Of a stretch of DNA of 12,895 nucleotides, positions 6,885-12,895 are shown in pieces. Source of the DNA: CAZYWA01 sp964650975 [NCBI: uncultured bacterium] (lineage in GTDB: Bacteria > JADJOY01); the NCBI GenBank assembly GCA_964650975.1, contig CAZYWA010000200.1, forward strand, positions 1 to 12,895. The letters run 5' to 3'. Within the stretch, counting starts at the first letter, position 1, and each line of letters starts with the position of its first letter. The position numbers and the translations under genes were made by a program. Below the pieces are notes generated by a model. That model was not told the DNA's origin. It saw only the letters and a list, made by a program, of their open reading frames with translations, and searched no databases.

Positions 6885-7003
6885 GTGGCGTCTCGGTTTG
6901 CCCTGGCGCGCGAGGGACCGCGCGTGCTTCACGAGGCGTCTTCGCGATTCTGGTTGGAGGCCCACCGGTCTCTCGGTGGGCAGCGAGCAAACCGAGACAC
7001 CAC
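6885..7003. repeat. 17-bp inverted repeats flanking a hairpin
   Basis: The segment at 6885-6901 and the reverse complement of 6987-7003 match at 16 of 17 positions (GTGG-C/T-GTCTCGGTTTGC). Inside lies a perfect 7-bp hairpin (CCCACCG 6961-6967, CGGTGGG 6974-6980, loop GTCTCT). The 119-bp unit fills most of the divergent gap between DJ-1 and the TPR gene. It could be a small MITE-like element with terminal inverted repeats, a regulatory structure or a small RNA. No flanking target duplication is evident. Confidence 0.5.
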
Positions 7004-7031
7004 GGGCGACCTCCCGCTCGCCCCGGGCTCG

Positions 7032-7061
7032 TTGCGGAGGATCGACGACCGGCGTTTGAAT
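7032..7061 (+). promoter_or_regulatory. candidate promoter of the TPR gene
   Basis: TTGCGG (7032-7037) and TTGAAT (7056-7061) are 18 bp apart; the second ends 6 nt before the ATG at 7068. The -10 is imperfect. A GGAGG at 7036-7040 is too far (27 nt) to act as a ribosome site for this start. Confidence 0.35.
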
Positions 7062-7067
7062 GCGGCC

Positions 7068-9638
7068 ATGATGAAGAAACTGGGACGGGGATCCGTCATC
7101 CTCCTGTTCGCCTTCCTGGCCGCGCCGATCGGTGGCGTGGCTGCCGCGCCACCCGCCGGCGACACGGAGCTCGACGCCGCGACGTTCTACAGCCCGAGCA
7201 TGCCGCCCGAGCGCGGCCGTGGCCGGTGGCGAATGCCTTCGGTCGAAGTCGCGCAACTCATGCGAGCACGCGACTACGACGGCATCGAGCGAATGGCCGC
7301 GGAGTGGCGATCCAAAAAGCTCCGCGACGATGACGGGATGTGGATGCTGCGCCAGCTCTACGACGCGGTGAGCAACCCGAAGATGCCGTCGGTCGAGAGC
7401 TGGAAGGCGTATCTCGATCGATTGGACGAGTGGCGCGCCCAGAAGCCGAAGTCGGTGACCGCGTGGATCGCGAGCGCCGAAGCGTGGACCGTCTACGGCT
7501 GGTTCGCCGCCGACGGCCCGGACGGCCGCCAGGTCTTCACCGAGCGCCACCAGAAGGCGCAGGCCTTGCTCGAAGAGGCCGAGAAGTTTCCCGAACGCTG
7601 TCCCGAGATCTACGCCGCGTGGCACCTGGTGGCGATCGGTCTGGGCTGGCCTCGCGATCGCTACGAGGCCATGTACCAGAAGGCGATCGCCTTCGAGCCG
7701 ACCTACTACGACTACTACCTGAGCCACGCGTACTACCTGCTGCCGCGCTGGGGCGGTCAGCCGGGCGAGTGGCAGAAGTACGCGCTCGACGTGGCCGAGA
7801 AGACCAAGGAGCGCGAGGGCACGTCGCTCTACGCGCGGATCGTGCTCCACATCTGGACTCGCGAGGAGAAGAACCCGTTCACGCAGCTCGGCGTCGACTG
7901 GCCGAAGACCCGCCAGGGCTTCACCGATCTGCTGGCGCGCTGCCCGAAGTCGCAGTGGTTCCTCAACGCGTACGCGCTCATGGCGTACATGGCGAAGGAC
8001 GCGCCGACCGCGGCTCCCCTGATCGCACGGATCGGCGACGGCTTCGAGCCGCATTTGTGGGGCAACGCCCAGTACTACGACGGCGCGCGAACCTGGTCGA
8101 GCGGCTCCGCGACGCCCGAGGGAGCCGAGTGGCAGAAGGACGTCGACGACGCCCACCAGGCCTTCGCCAAGCACGACTTCGACACCGCCGAGAAAGCGCT
8201 GCGCGCGGCGGCGAAGCTCAGCGATCGCTTCCCGGAGACCGATCGACGTCGCGGCGCGACCCTCGAGGAGTTCGGCATGCTGGCGCTCCTGGAAAGCGAC
8301 TTCCCCAAGGCGCGCGAGCAGTTCGGGCTGGCCATCGCCGCTTACGAGAAGACGCATTTCGTCGCCGAGCCCGGGTTCGCCAGGGCGCTCGGGCAGCTCG
8401 CGTTCGCGGAAGGAGCCGTCGGCGACTGGAACGCGTCGGCCGCGACCGACCAGCGCATCATCGAGCTCCTCGATAGGCGCCCGCCATCCGGCGATGCGCA
8501 GATTCTCAAGCAGACCCTCGTCAACTGGATGCAGGCGCTGCGCCAAGCGGGACGCAACGACGAAGCCACGGTCGTTCAGAAGCGTCTGGAAACGCCGTCG
8601 TCGTCGGGCGGGGTGGATACCGCGAGTGCCGAGGCCGCGCACGAGCGCGCTGCTCGCGAGGCGATCGCGGCGGGACACCTCGACGACGCCGAGAAGGAGA
8701 CGCGCATCGCGATGAAGCTCCTCGCGACCCAGCCACTCGGCAAGAAAGAGGCGATGCAGCTGCTGGGGAATTTCGCGAGCGTCTGCAACATGGCGGGCCA
8801 GAGCGATCGCGCGCTCGCGCTGGCGCACGAGGCGACCAAGCTGGCCGTCGACACCCTGGGGCCCGAGAACGTCGACACCGCCGACGCGATGCTGCGCGAG
8901 GCGAGCTTCGACGACGTGCAGAATCATCGAAAGGAGGCGCGCGATCTGATCGAGCACGCGCTCGCGATCCTGGACAAGACCGCCGGCCCGGACGATCCGC
9001 GCACGATCCACGCGCAGAGCGCGCTGGCTCGTCACGAGATCGCGGGCGGCGACGCCGCGAAGGCCGAGTCGATGCTCAAGCAGTCGCTCGAACGAGTCGA
9101 CAAGCCGGGCCAGAAGGGCATGACGATCGTCGCGGCCCTGCAGCCACTCGAGAACTTCTACATCAGCCAGTCGCGCTGGAAGGACGTCGAGCCGCTGGTG
9201 CGCCGCGAGCTCTCGCTCATCGAGGCGGAAACCGACGGCTCGAACCGCATCTACAACGAGCCCACCGTTTGCGCTCGGCTCGGCCAGGTGCTCGCTGCCG
9301 AGGGTAAGTACGACGAGGCCGAGAGCTACTACCGGCAGGGAGTCGAGTCGATCGAGGCGTCGACGGGCCCCGATCACCTGAACGTCGCGGGACAGCTGGT
9401 GACCTTCGGCGATTTTCTGACGAGCCGCGGCAAGAACGACGAAGCCGAGAAGAATTTCGGCCGCGCCGCCGCGATCTACGAGAAGGCGGGAGCAGGGGCG
9501 CGGGAAGGGCTGGTCAACGCCCTCGAGCATCAGGCCGCCGTGCTCGGCAGGCTCGGCCGCACCGCCGAGGCGAACGCCGTCACGGCGCACGCGAAGAGCG
9601 TGCGGCAGTCGATCCAGTCGAGCCCGGCTGTGCCGTGA
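7068..9638 (+). CDS. exported TPR protein with DUF4034-like N-terminal half
   Basis: This 856-residue protein has an N-terminal signal peptide (KK, then a hydrophobic core, ending near VAAAPPAG, cleavage around residues 26-27) and is probably periplasmic or outer-surface. The frame is open to 6687, but the tandem ATG at 7068/7071 directly precedes the signal. Residues ~55-330 resemble DUF4034 proteins, with an RYEAMYQKAIAFEPTYYDYY segment followed by YYLLPRWGGQPGEWQKYA, and are rich in Trp and Tyr. From ~355 to the end are degenerate tetratricopeptide helix pairs, the last ones of the kinesin-light-chain type (YDEAESYYRQGVESIEASTG; GKNDEAEKNFGRAAAIYEKA). TPRs act as protein-protein scaffolds, and no catalytic motif is seen. 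It ends 16 bp from the convergent EamA gene with no hairpin between. The DUF4034 assignment rests on remembered motifs. Confidence 0.8.
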   Translation: MMKKLGRGSVILLFAFLAAPIGGVAAAPPAGDTELDAATFYSPSMPPERGRGRWRMPSVEVAQLMRARDYDGIERMAAEWRSKKLRDDDGMWMLRQLYDAVSNPKMPSVESWKAYLDRLDEWRAQKPKSVTAWIASAEAWTVYGWFAADGPDGRQVFTERHQKAQALLEEAEKFPERCPEIYAAWHLVAIGLGWPRDRYEAMYQKAIAFEPTYYDYYLSHAYYLLPRWGGQPGEWQKYALDVAEKTKEREGTSLYARIVLHIWTREEKNPFTQLGVDWPKTRQGFTDLLARCPKSQWFLNAYALMAYMAKDAPTAAPLIARIGDGFEPHLWGNAQYYDGARTWSSGSATPEGAEWQKDVDDAHQAFAKHDFDTAEKALRAAAKLSDRFPETDRRRGATLEEFGMLALLESDFPKAREQFGLAIAAYEKTHFVAEPGFARALGQLAFAEGAVGDWNASAATDQRIIELLDRRPPSGDAQILKQTLVNWMQALRQAGRNDEATVVQKRLETPSSSGGVDTASAEAAHERAAREAIAAGHLDDAEKETRIAMKLLATQPLGKKEAMQLLGNFASVCNMAGQSDRALALAHEATKLAVDTLGPENVDTADAMLREASFDDVQNHRKEARDLIEHALAILDKTAGPDDPRTIHAQSALARHEIAGGDAAKAESMLKQSLERVDKPGQKGMTIVAALQPLENFYISQSRWKDVEPLVRRELSLIEAETDGSNRIYNEPTVCARLGQVLAAEGKYDEAESYYRQGVESIEASTGPDHLNVAGQLVTFGDFLTSRGKNDEAEKNFGRAAAIYEKAGAGAREGLVNALEHQAAVLGRLGRTAEANAVTAHAKSVRQSIQSSPAVP

Positions 9639-9654
9639 GCTCGAGCGCCCGCGG

Positions 9655-10089
9655 CTAGCGTCTCCAGCTCAGCAGTAGCACGCCGAAGCCCACGCAGCCG
9701 ATGCCGAGCCAGTCGCGCGGCGCCGGCCGCTCGCCCAGAAACGCCGTGGCGAAGAGCGCCACCAGCACCACGCTCAGCTTGTCGATCGGTGCCACCCGCG
9801 AGGCGTCGCCCGCCTTGAGGGCCCGGAAATAGCACACCCACGAAGCGCCGGTGGCGAGCCCCGAAAGCACCAGGAAGACCGCGCTGCGCCCCGGAACGCT
9901 CGCGGGGCTGCGCCACTTGCCGGTCGCGTACACGAACCCGCCCAGCACCACGAGAATCACCGCGGTGCGGAAGAGCGTCGCGTAATCGGAGTCGATTCCT
10001 TCGAGCCCGACCTTCGCGAGGATCGCCGTCAGCGCGGCGAACACCGCGGAAAAGAGCGCCCACATGACCCAGTTCTGCGCCGCCGGCAT
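9655..10089 (-). CDS. small EamA-family membrane transporter (four-helix form)
   Basis: This 144-residue integral membrane protein of the EamA/drug-metabolite transporter superfamily has a single four-to-five-helix unit rather than the usual ten helices, so it likely works as a dimer. Hydrophobic segments begin with WVMWALFSAVFAALTAILAK and continue through LFRTAVILVVLGGFVYATG, AVFLVLSGLATGASWVCYF and LVALFATAFLGERPAPRDW. The GERP followed by DWLGIG near the C-terminus is typical of the family. The frame reaches 10113, but I choose the ATG at 10089. Here a GGAG ribosome site ends 8 nt upstream, and MPAAQNWVMWALFSAV matches the usual N-terminus. Substrate is unknown. It lies 66 bp downstream of vapC on the same strand. 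Confidence 0.82.
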   Translation of the reverse strand: MPAAQNWVMWALFSAVFAALTAILAKVGLEGIDSDYATLFRTAVILVVLGGFVYATGKWRSPASVPGRSAVFLVLSGLATGASWVCYFRALKAGDASRVAPIDKLSVVLVALFATAFLGERPAPRDWLGIGCVGFGVLLLSWRR

Positions 10090-10097
10090 GAGATCGT

Positions 10098-10101
10098 CTC
10101 C
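10098..10101 (-). promoter_or_regulatory. Shine-Dalgarno site of the EamA gene
   Basis: GGAG within AGAGGAGACG on the minus strand ends 8 nt before the ATG at 10089 and decides this start over the one at 10113. It is the only textbook ribosome site I find in the window, in contrast to the -10-like hexamers that abut several other start codons. Confidence 0.6.
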
Positions 10102-10119
10102 TCTCGTCCTCACCCGGAG

Positions 10120-10139
10120 GGCGGCGGTTCCTCGCCGCC
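10120..10139 (-). terminator. hairpin after vapC
   Basis: A perfect 7-bp stem (GGCGGCG 10120-10126, CGCCGCC 10133-10139) with a 6-nt loop lies 17 nt beyond the vapC stop and upstream of the EamA start. There is no T-run. It may end or attenuate the toxin-antitoxin transcript before the EamA gene. Confidence 0.35.
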
Positions 10140-10155
10140 GCAGCCTCCGCCTCTA

Positions 10156-10542
10156 CTACCAGAGCCGAGTCACCCCATACGCGTCGAAGACCGAATCCGC
10201 GCTCACGATCGAAACCCGTTCGAGCTGGGCCTGCGCGGCGAGCATGCGGTCGAACGGGTCGCGATGGTCGCCGGAAAGACTGCCCGCTCGCTGCGCGTGA
10301 TGAACCTCGACCGCCAATCCAGTGAAGCCCTGGTTCGTGATGCAGGCCGGAACGTCGCGCGCGACGGCGAGCGCACCGGGCAGCTTGCCCAGGCGCGCCT
10401 TGGTGGTGATCTCCCAGACGGACGCCGCGCTCACCAGCACGTCGATCGTGTCGTCCGCGATCGCGCTGCGCGCCTTCCGTGGCAGGCGCCGGTCTCCGTC
10501 GAGCCACCAGAGAAACGCGTGCGTGTCCAGCAGCAGGCGCAC
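10156..10542 (-). CDS. vapC: type II toxin VapC, PIN-domain ribonuclease
   Basis: This 128-residue PIN-domain protein has the expected acidic metal site of VapC endoribonucleases: Asp6 (LLLDTHAFLWWL), Glu44 (SVWEITTKARLGKL), Asp95 and Asp98 (RDPFDRMLAAQA) and Asp116 (VSADSVFDAYG). VapC toxins cleave tRNA or rRNA when the antitoxin is degraded. The start is a GTG at 10542, 3 nt after the antitoxin stop, with TGAGG adjacent, consistent with translational coupling. All catalytic residues are present, so the toxin looks intact. The W-E-I-T and D-P-F-D-R-M motifs place it with the VapC proteins that pair with Phd/YefM-type antitoxins. Confidence 0.93.
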   Translation of the reverse strand: MRLLLDTHAFLWWLDGDRRLPRKARSAIADDTIDVLVSAASVWEITTKARLGKLPGALAVARDVPACITNQGFTGLAVEVHHAQRAGSLSGDHRDPFDRMLAAQAQLERVSIVSADSVFDAYGVTRLW

Positions 10543-10545
10543 GCC

Positions 10546-10779
10546 TCAGGTTCCCCAGGAATCGAGCTCTTCGGGAGGCAACGGCTCGAAGAACGCGTCG
10601 GTCAGGCGCGCCTTCCCGCGCATCGCGCCGAACTTTCGCTGCGGGGGCGTCGCGGCGATCGGCACCAGCCGTACCACCGGTGTCTTCCCGCGAGCGATCA
10701 CTACCTCTTCCCCGGCGCACGCCGCCTCGATCAGCCGCGAGAGGTTGGTCTTGGCCGCGTGGATCGTGGCTCGCTTCAT
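10546..10779 (-). CDS. Phd/YefM-type antitoxin of the VapC toxin
   Basis: This 77-residue protein of the prevent-host-death (Phd/YefM) family has a conserved N-terminal DNA-binding and dimerisation half (TIHAAKTNLSRLIEAACAGE, then EVVIARGKTPVVRLVPI). Its C-terminal tail (residues ~50-77) is presumably unstructured and wraps the toxin. It is encoded first in the pair and likely neutralises VapC and represses the operon by binding the palindrome in its promoter. The ATG at 10779 has no ribosome site and lies 6 nt from a -10 hexamer. Confidence 0.92.
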   Translation of the reverse strand: MKRATIHAAKTNLSRLIEAACAGEEVVIARGKTPVVRLVPIAATPPQRKFGAMRGKARLTDAFFEPLPPEELDSWGT

Positions 10780-10785
10780 GACGTT

Positions 10786-10814
10786 AGATTAGCTAGGATG
10801 CCTTAGCTAAGCAA
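10786..10814 (-). promoter_or_regulatory. promoter of the toxin-antitoxin operon
   Basis: On the minus strand TTGCTT (10809-10814) and TAATCT (10786-10791) are separated by exactly 17 bp, a good housekeeping-sigma promoter. The -10 ends 6 nt before the ATG, so the RNA probably starts at or next to the A of the start codon. Confidence 0.7.
10789..10810. promoter_or_regulatory. palindromic operator in the toxin-antitoxin promoter
   Basis: Perfect 7-bp arms TTAGCTA (10789-10795) and TAGCTAA (10804-10810) are separated by 8 bp and fill the spacer between the -35 and -10 hexamers, touching both. This is the expected position for an autoregulatory Phd-VapC binding site, since bound protein would block polymerase. 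Confidence 0.65.
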
Positions 10815-10869
10815 TTTCGACCGACGTTGCCCCGCCCCGGCTCCAGACTTCGCCCGTGACCAGCGCCGG

Positions 10870-11037
10870 TTACCAACCCAGGCTTCCGAAATACTCGCGG
10901 ATCCAGGCCGTCACGAAGCAGAGCCCGGCGGCGTAGAGACGCGGCGCTCCGAGGTGCCGTAGCTTCGGCTCGTATGCGCGGCGCCCGAGCGGTCACGCGA
11001 GCCGGGTTCGTCACGCCTTTCGATGCGCGGCAGACAT
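10870..11037 (-). pseudogene. possible gene remnant upstream of the toxin-antitoxin operon
   Basis: On the minus strand, the stretch 10992-10870 encodes 40 residues ending in TAA whose composition looks protein-like rather than like GC-rich noise (AYEPKLRHLGAPRLYAAGLC, then FVTAWIREYFGSLGW). Upstream in the same frame there is an ATG at 11037, but two TGA codons interrupt the frame (the last at 10993-10995). This could be the degraded end of a lost gene. I do not recognise the family, and chance cannot be excluded. Confidence 0.2.
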
Positions 11038-11129
11038 GTAACCAAGCACTATCCAAAAAAGTTATAAATCGCCACCAGTAAGAGTTACAATCAGCTGGAT
11101 AAAATAGTTACTTCCAGCCGACAACAGCA
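11038..11129. repeat. four degenerate 23-bp tandem units
   Basis: Units starting at 11038, 11061, 11084 and 11107 begin GTAAC, GTTAT, GTTAC and GTTAC with exact 23-bp spacing. Aligned, they share G1, T2, A4, C12, A20 and A23 in all four, and T3, C5, G11, A18 and A21 in three of four. This may be an iteron-like or protein-binding array, or a chance pattern in AT-rich DNA. Confidence 0.3.
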
Positions 11130-11199
11130 GCGATCGATGTGCGATTTATGCCGTAAAACATGGAATTTGGTGCGCAACCACCCGCCTAGGCGCTTCAGA

Positions 11200-11607
11200 T
11201 CAGCGCAGTTCCTTCCGCACCACCAGCTTGAGGCCCGACCAGACCTCGTCGACGGCGCAAACCTTGATGTCGACGAAGCCGAGCGGCAGCGCCAGCTCGC
11301 GCACCACGTCATCGGTCACCTCGGTGGCGAGCTTCGCCGACTTCTTGGGCCACGACACCCACACGGCGGCACTCGGGGCGAGCGTCTTGCGGCAGCGCTC
11401 GAGCGCCTGCGCGAGCCTGGACCGCTCGGTGCCGAAGAAGTGCACCAGATCCGTCGAGCGGTCGAGCTTCGTCGTGAAGCGCACCGACGGCGGCAACGGC
11501 TCGAGCGCCGCGAGGTAGCTCGCCGGCGCGTTCCCGGCCACGTGCACGACCGACCCTGGCCGGATCCCCAGCTTCTTCGCCAGCGGCGTTCCCGAGTAGC
11601 CGGCCAT
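11200..11607 (-). CDS. DUF3052 family protein
   Basis: This 135-residue cytosolic protein matches the DUF3052 pattern. It begins MAGYSGTPLAKKLGIRPGS, has a central FFGTERSRLAQALERCRKTL, then VWVSWPKKSAKL and a late LGFVDIKVCAVDEVWSGLKL. Length is typical. Members have no established reaction; the WPKKSA segment is the family hallmark as I remember it. The ATG at 11607 lies 12 nt downstream of the flavoprotein stop, so the two probably form one transcript with this gene last. No terminator is evident beyond its TGA; the AT-rich island follows. Confidence 0.8.
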   Translation of the reverse strand: MAGYSGTPLAKKLGIRPGSVVHVAGNAPASYLAALEPLPPSVRFTTKLDRSTDLVHFFGTERSRLAQALERCRKTLAPSAAVWVSWPKKSAKLATEVTDDVVRELALPLGFVDIKVCAVDEVWSGLKLVVRKELR

Positions 11608-11619
11608 CGCGCAGCGCCC

Positions 11620-12895
11620 TCAGTCGACCCGGTGGAGCTTCTCGTAGAGCCCAGGAAACACGCCCTTCGGGTCGAGCTCGCGCTTCACGGCGTCGTAGTT
11701 CTCGCGGTGGTAGATCGACCAGAAGCGCTCGGCGGAGTAGTGGTTGCGCGAGATCAGCGTCTTGATGCCGCCCAGCTCGTAGGTCTTCTCTTCCAGGCGC
11801 TCCGACCAGTCGACGGCCGGATCGCCGTTGGGCTTGCCGTAGATGGCGCAGTCGATGAAGAGCTCGTCCTGCATGCGCGCGGCGTGCTCGGGCGCGATCC
11901 ACGGGTAAATCGCGGGCACGCGGTAGGGCACCACCCAGAGCGGGAAGAACTGGAACTCGCGCGCGTACCAGTCCCAGAACTCGCCGAAGCGGCGCGCCGG
12001 GATGAACACGTCGCACACCACGTCGGGGCGGCGCTTGAGGCCGAGGACGGGCGCGAGGGCGCCCGAGGCGCGGATCAGGTTGGTCGAGCCGAGCGCCCAC
12101 TTGCCCACCAGGAAGCGCACCGGCTTCCACTCGAGCGGCGGGAAGGTGGCGGTGAGCCAGTGGCATTCGGTGTCGTAGCGGAAGCAGTAGTCGAACGTGG
12201 TGAGGTAGTCCTCGGTGCGCGCCAGCGTGCTCTTGTAGAAGATCTCGAGCCAGCGGTAGCTCGACGTGTAGGGCGCCGCATCGACGAACCGGCCGAGGCA
12301 GAGCACCAGCGCGTCGGGGCGATGGATGATCGCGTCGATGAAATCGTCCTCGCCCGCGGCGCAGCGGGCGCGCAGGTCCTTCTCGAACGCGTCGAAGCTC
12401 GTGTGCTTCACGTAACTCAAGCGCACGAAGCGCTTCGCGGGCACCAGCGCGAACGTGGCGCGGCTCAGGACGCCGAGTGTCCCGTACGAGCCGTGGATCA
12501 TCTCGAACGCGAGCGGTCGCGACTCGCGCGAGCACTCGATCACCTCTCCGCCGCCCGACACGATCTCGTAGCTCGTGCACGAATCGTGGAACCCGCCGTA
12601 GCGATACGACATGGCTTCCACCGAGCATCCGGCGATGGCGCCACCCACGGTGATGCCTTCGAGCTCGGGCACCACGACCGGCAGCAGCCCGTGCGCGAGC
12701 GTGGCGCGCGCCAGCTCGGCGAAGGTGACTCCCGGCTCGGCGGTGGCGAGGCGCTTCTCCGGATCGATCGACAGCACCTCGCGAAGCGTCGACGCGTCCA
12801 CCATGCGCCCCGCGAAGCGCGGGTCCTTGGGCAGCGGCACGAAGTGGTGCACGCCGCCCTTCCAGATGTGTGCCCGCTCGCCGCGCTCCGCGACG
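11620..12895 (-). CDS. DHCR24-like FAD-binding oxidoreductase, N-terminus beyond window
   Basis: This flavoprotein of the vanillyl-alcohol-oxidase fold resembles delta(24)-sterol reductase (DHCR24/Seladin-1). The frame stays open through the right edge. The GTG at 12852 is an internal valine within KGGVHHFVPLPKDPRF, so the gene is partial, with about 424 residues visible. The FAD domain shows ATAEPGVTFAELARATLAHG, VPELEGITVGGAIAGCSVEA, YRYGGFHDSCTSYEIVSGGG and the HGSYGTLGV loop, closely following DHCR24 motif order. The C-terminal part (FFPLWVVPYRVPAIYPW; LGGIKTLISRNHYSAERFW; LDPKGVFPGLYEKLHRVD) is the cap domain. Eukaryotic relatives reduce the sterol side-chain double bond with NADPH. Bacterial relatives occur in species without known sterols, so the substrate may be another isoprenoid or lipid. 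No obvious membrane anchor is in the visible part. Confidence 0.83.
   Translation of the reverse strand, partial: VAERGERAHIWKGGVHHFVPLPKDPRFAGRMVDASTLREVLSIDPEKRLATAEPGVTFAELARATLAHGLLPVVVPELEGITVGGAIAGCSVEAMSYRYGGFHDSCTSYEIVSGGGEVIECSRESRPLAFEMIHGSYGTLGVLSRATFALVPAKRFVRLSYVKHTSFDAFEKDLRARCAAGEDDFIDAIIHRPDALVLCLGRFVDAAPYTSSYRWLEIFYKSTLARTEDYLTTFDYCFRYDTECHWLTATFPPLEWKPVRFLVGKWALGSTNLIRASGALAPVLGLKRRPDVVCDVFIPARRFGEFWDWYAREFQFFPLWVVPYRVPAIYPWIAPEHAARMQDELFIDCAIYGKPNGDPAVDWSERLEEKTYELGGIKTLISRNHYSAERFWSIYHRENYDAVKRELDPKGVFPGLYEKLHRVD

Larger units (their letters stand above)
10811..11199. other. 389-bp intergenic region with AT-rich island
   Basis: Between the antitoxin promoter and the DUF3052 stop there is no intact gene. 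The left part is GC-rich and contains the possible remnant. About 11035-11170 is strikingly AT-rich for this window, with A-runs and TATAAA-like stretches. A minus-strand promoter candidate, TTGTAA (11085-11090) and TATAAC (11061-11066) with an 18-bp spacer, points toward the remnant and the toxin-antitoxin operon. The change in composition suggests inserted or relic DNA. Confidence 0.45.

Noticed and set aside
6408-9590. 1060-codon open frame on the minus strand
   Set aside because: It is antisense to the TPR gene and the end of DJ-1, has a low-complexity Arg/Leu/Val/Gly composition and matches no family. In very GC-rich genes the antisense frame stays open because stops need A/T at constrained codon positions. 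The plus-strand protein has a signal peptide and recognisable repeats.
10793-11056. 87-codon minus-strand frame with a TTG start
   Set aside because: It ends inside the toxin-antitoxin promoter, overlaps the possible remnant in another frame and has Arg/Ala-rich composition. No family recognised.
12850-12852. GTG as the start of the DHCR24-like gene
   Set aside because: The frame continues upstream to the window edge, and the residues just before it (WKGG, then VHHFVPLP) belong to the conserved family motif, so this GTG is an internal valine.
1-12895. CRISPR array, tRNA, rRNA or insertion-sequence transposase
   Set aside because: I saw no regular spacer-repeat array, no tRNA-like cloverleaf, no rRNA signature and no transposase or integrase motif in any frame.

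Overview
The window is very GC-rich, with long open frames on both strands. Its gene set fits an uncultured or environmental member of the former Deltaproteobacteria, most likely Myxococcota or a neighbouring phylum. Three points support this: a lipoprotein with a MopE-type aspartate-rich calcium-binding motif, a mevalonate-pathway GHMP kinase, and a bacterial DHCR24-like FAD oxidoreductase. The placement is inferred from gene content; no marker gene is present.

Layout, left to right. 1-530 (+) is the C-terminal part of a multi-pass ABC-exporter-type membrane protein. It converges on a phosphomevalonate kinase-like gene (593-1735, -), with a 9-bp hairpin between them. A 414-bp gap (1736-2149) separates that kinase from the divergent gene for a secreted glycoside hydrolase lipoprotein (2150-3685, +). 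A short-chain dehydrogenase (3696-4469, +) follows 10 nt later. The dehydrogenase converges on a two-domain VOC (glyoxalase-fold) protein (4720-5841, -) across a 250-bp gap packed with hairpins. Upstream of the VOC gene, and probably in the same transcript, is a DJ-1/PfpI protein (6062-6835, -). The two are separated by a ~177-bp near-palindrome. Divergent from DJ-1 is a large exported TPR protein with a DUF4034-like N-terminal half (7068-9638, +). It converges on a small four-helix EamA transporter (9655-10089, -). A VapC toxin with a Phd/YefM-type antitoxin follows (10156-10779, -), with a clear promoter and an overlapping palindromic operator. The next ~390 bp (10811-11199) hold no intact gene, but do hold a possible gene remnant and an AT-rich island with a 23-bp sequence period. 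The window ends with a DUF3052 protein (11200-11607, -) and, upstream of it, a DHCR24-like FAD-binding oxidoreductase that runs off the right edge (11620->12895, -).

This is a mosaic of small unrelated transcription units rather than one pathway. The most coherent theme is terpenoid or sterol chemistry (mevalonate kinase at one end, DHCR24-like flavoprotein at the other), but the genes lie about 10 kb apart and the link is only suggestive. The best signals outside the genes are: (i) a recurrent -10-like hexamer 6-8 nt upstream of the start codon, which suggests leaderless mRNAs; (ii) the 177-bp palindrome; (iii) the hairpin cluster at 4477-4674; (iv) a 17-bp inverted repeat enclosing a hairpin at 6885-7003; (v) the periodic AT-rich island at 11038-11129. 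I did not find a clearly new multi-gene system.
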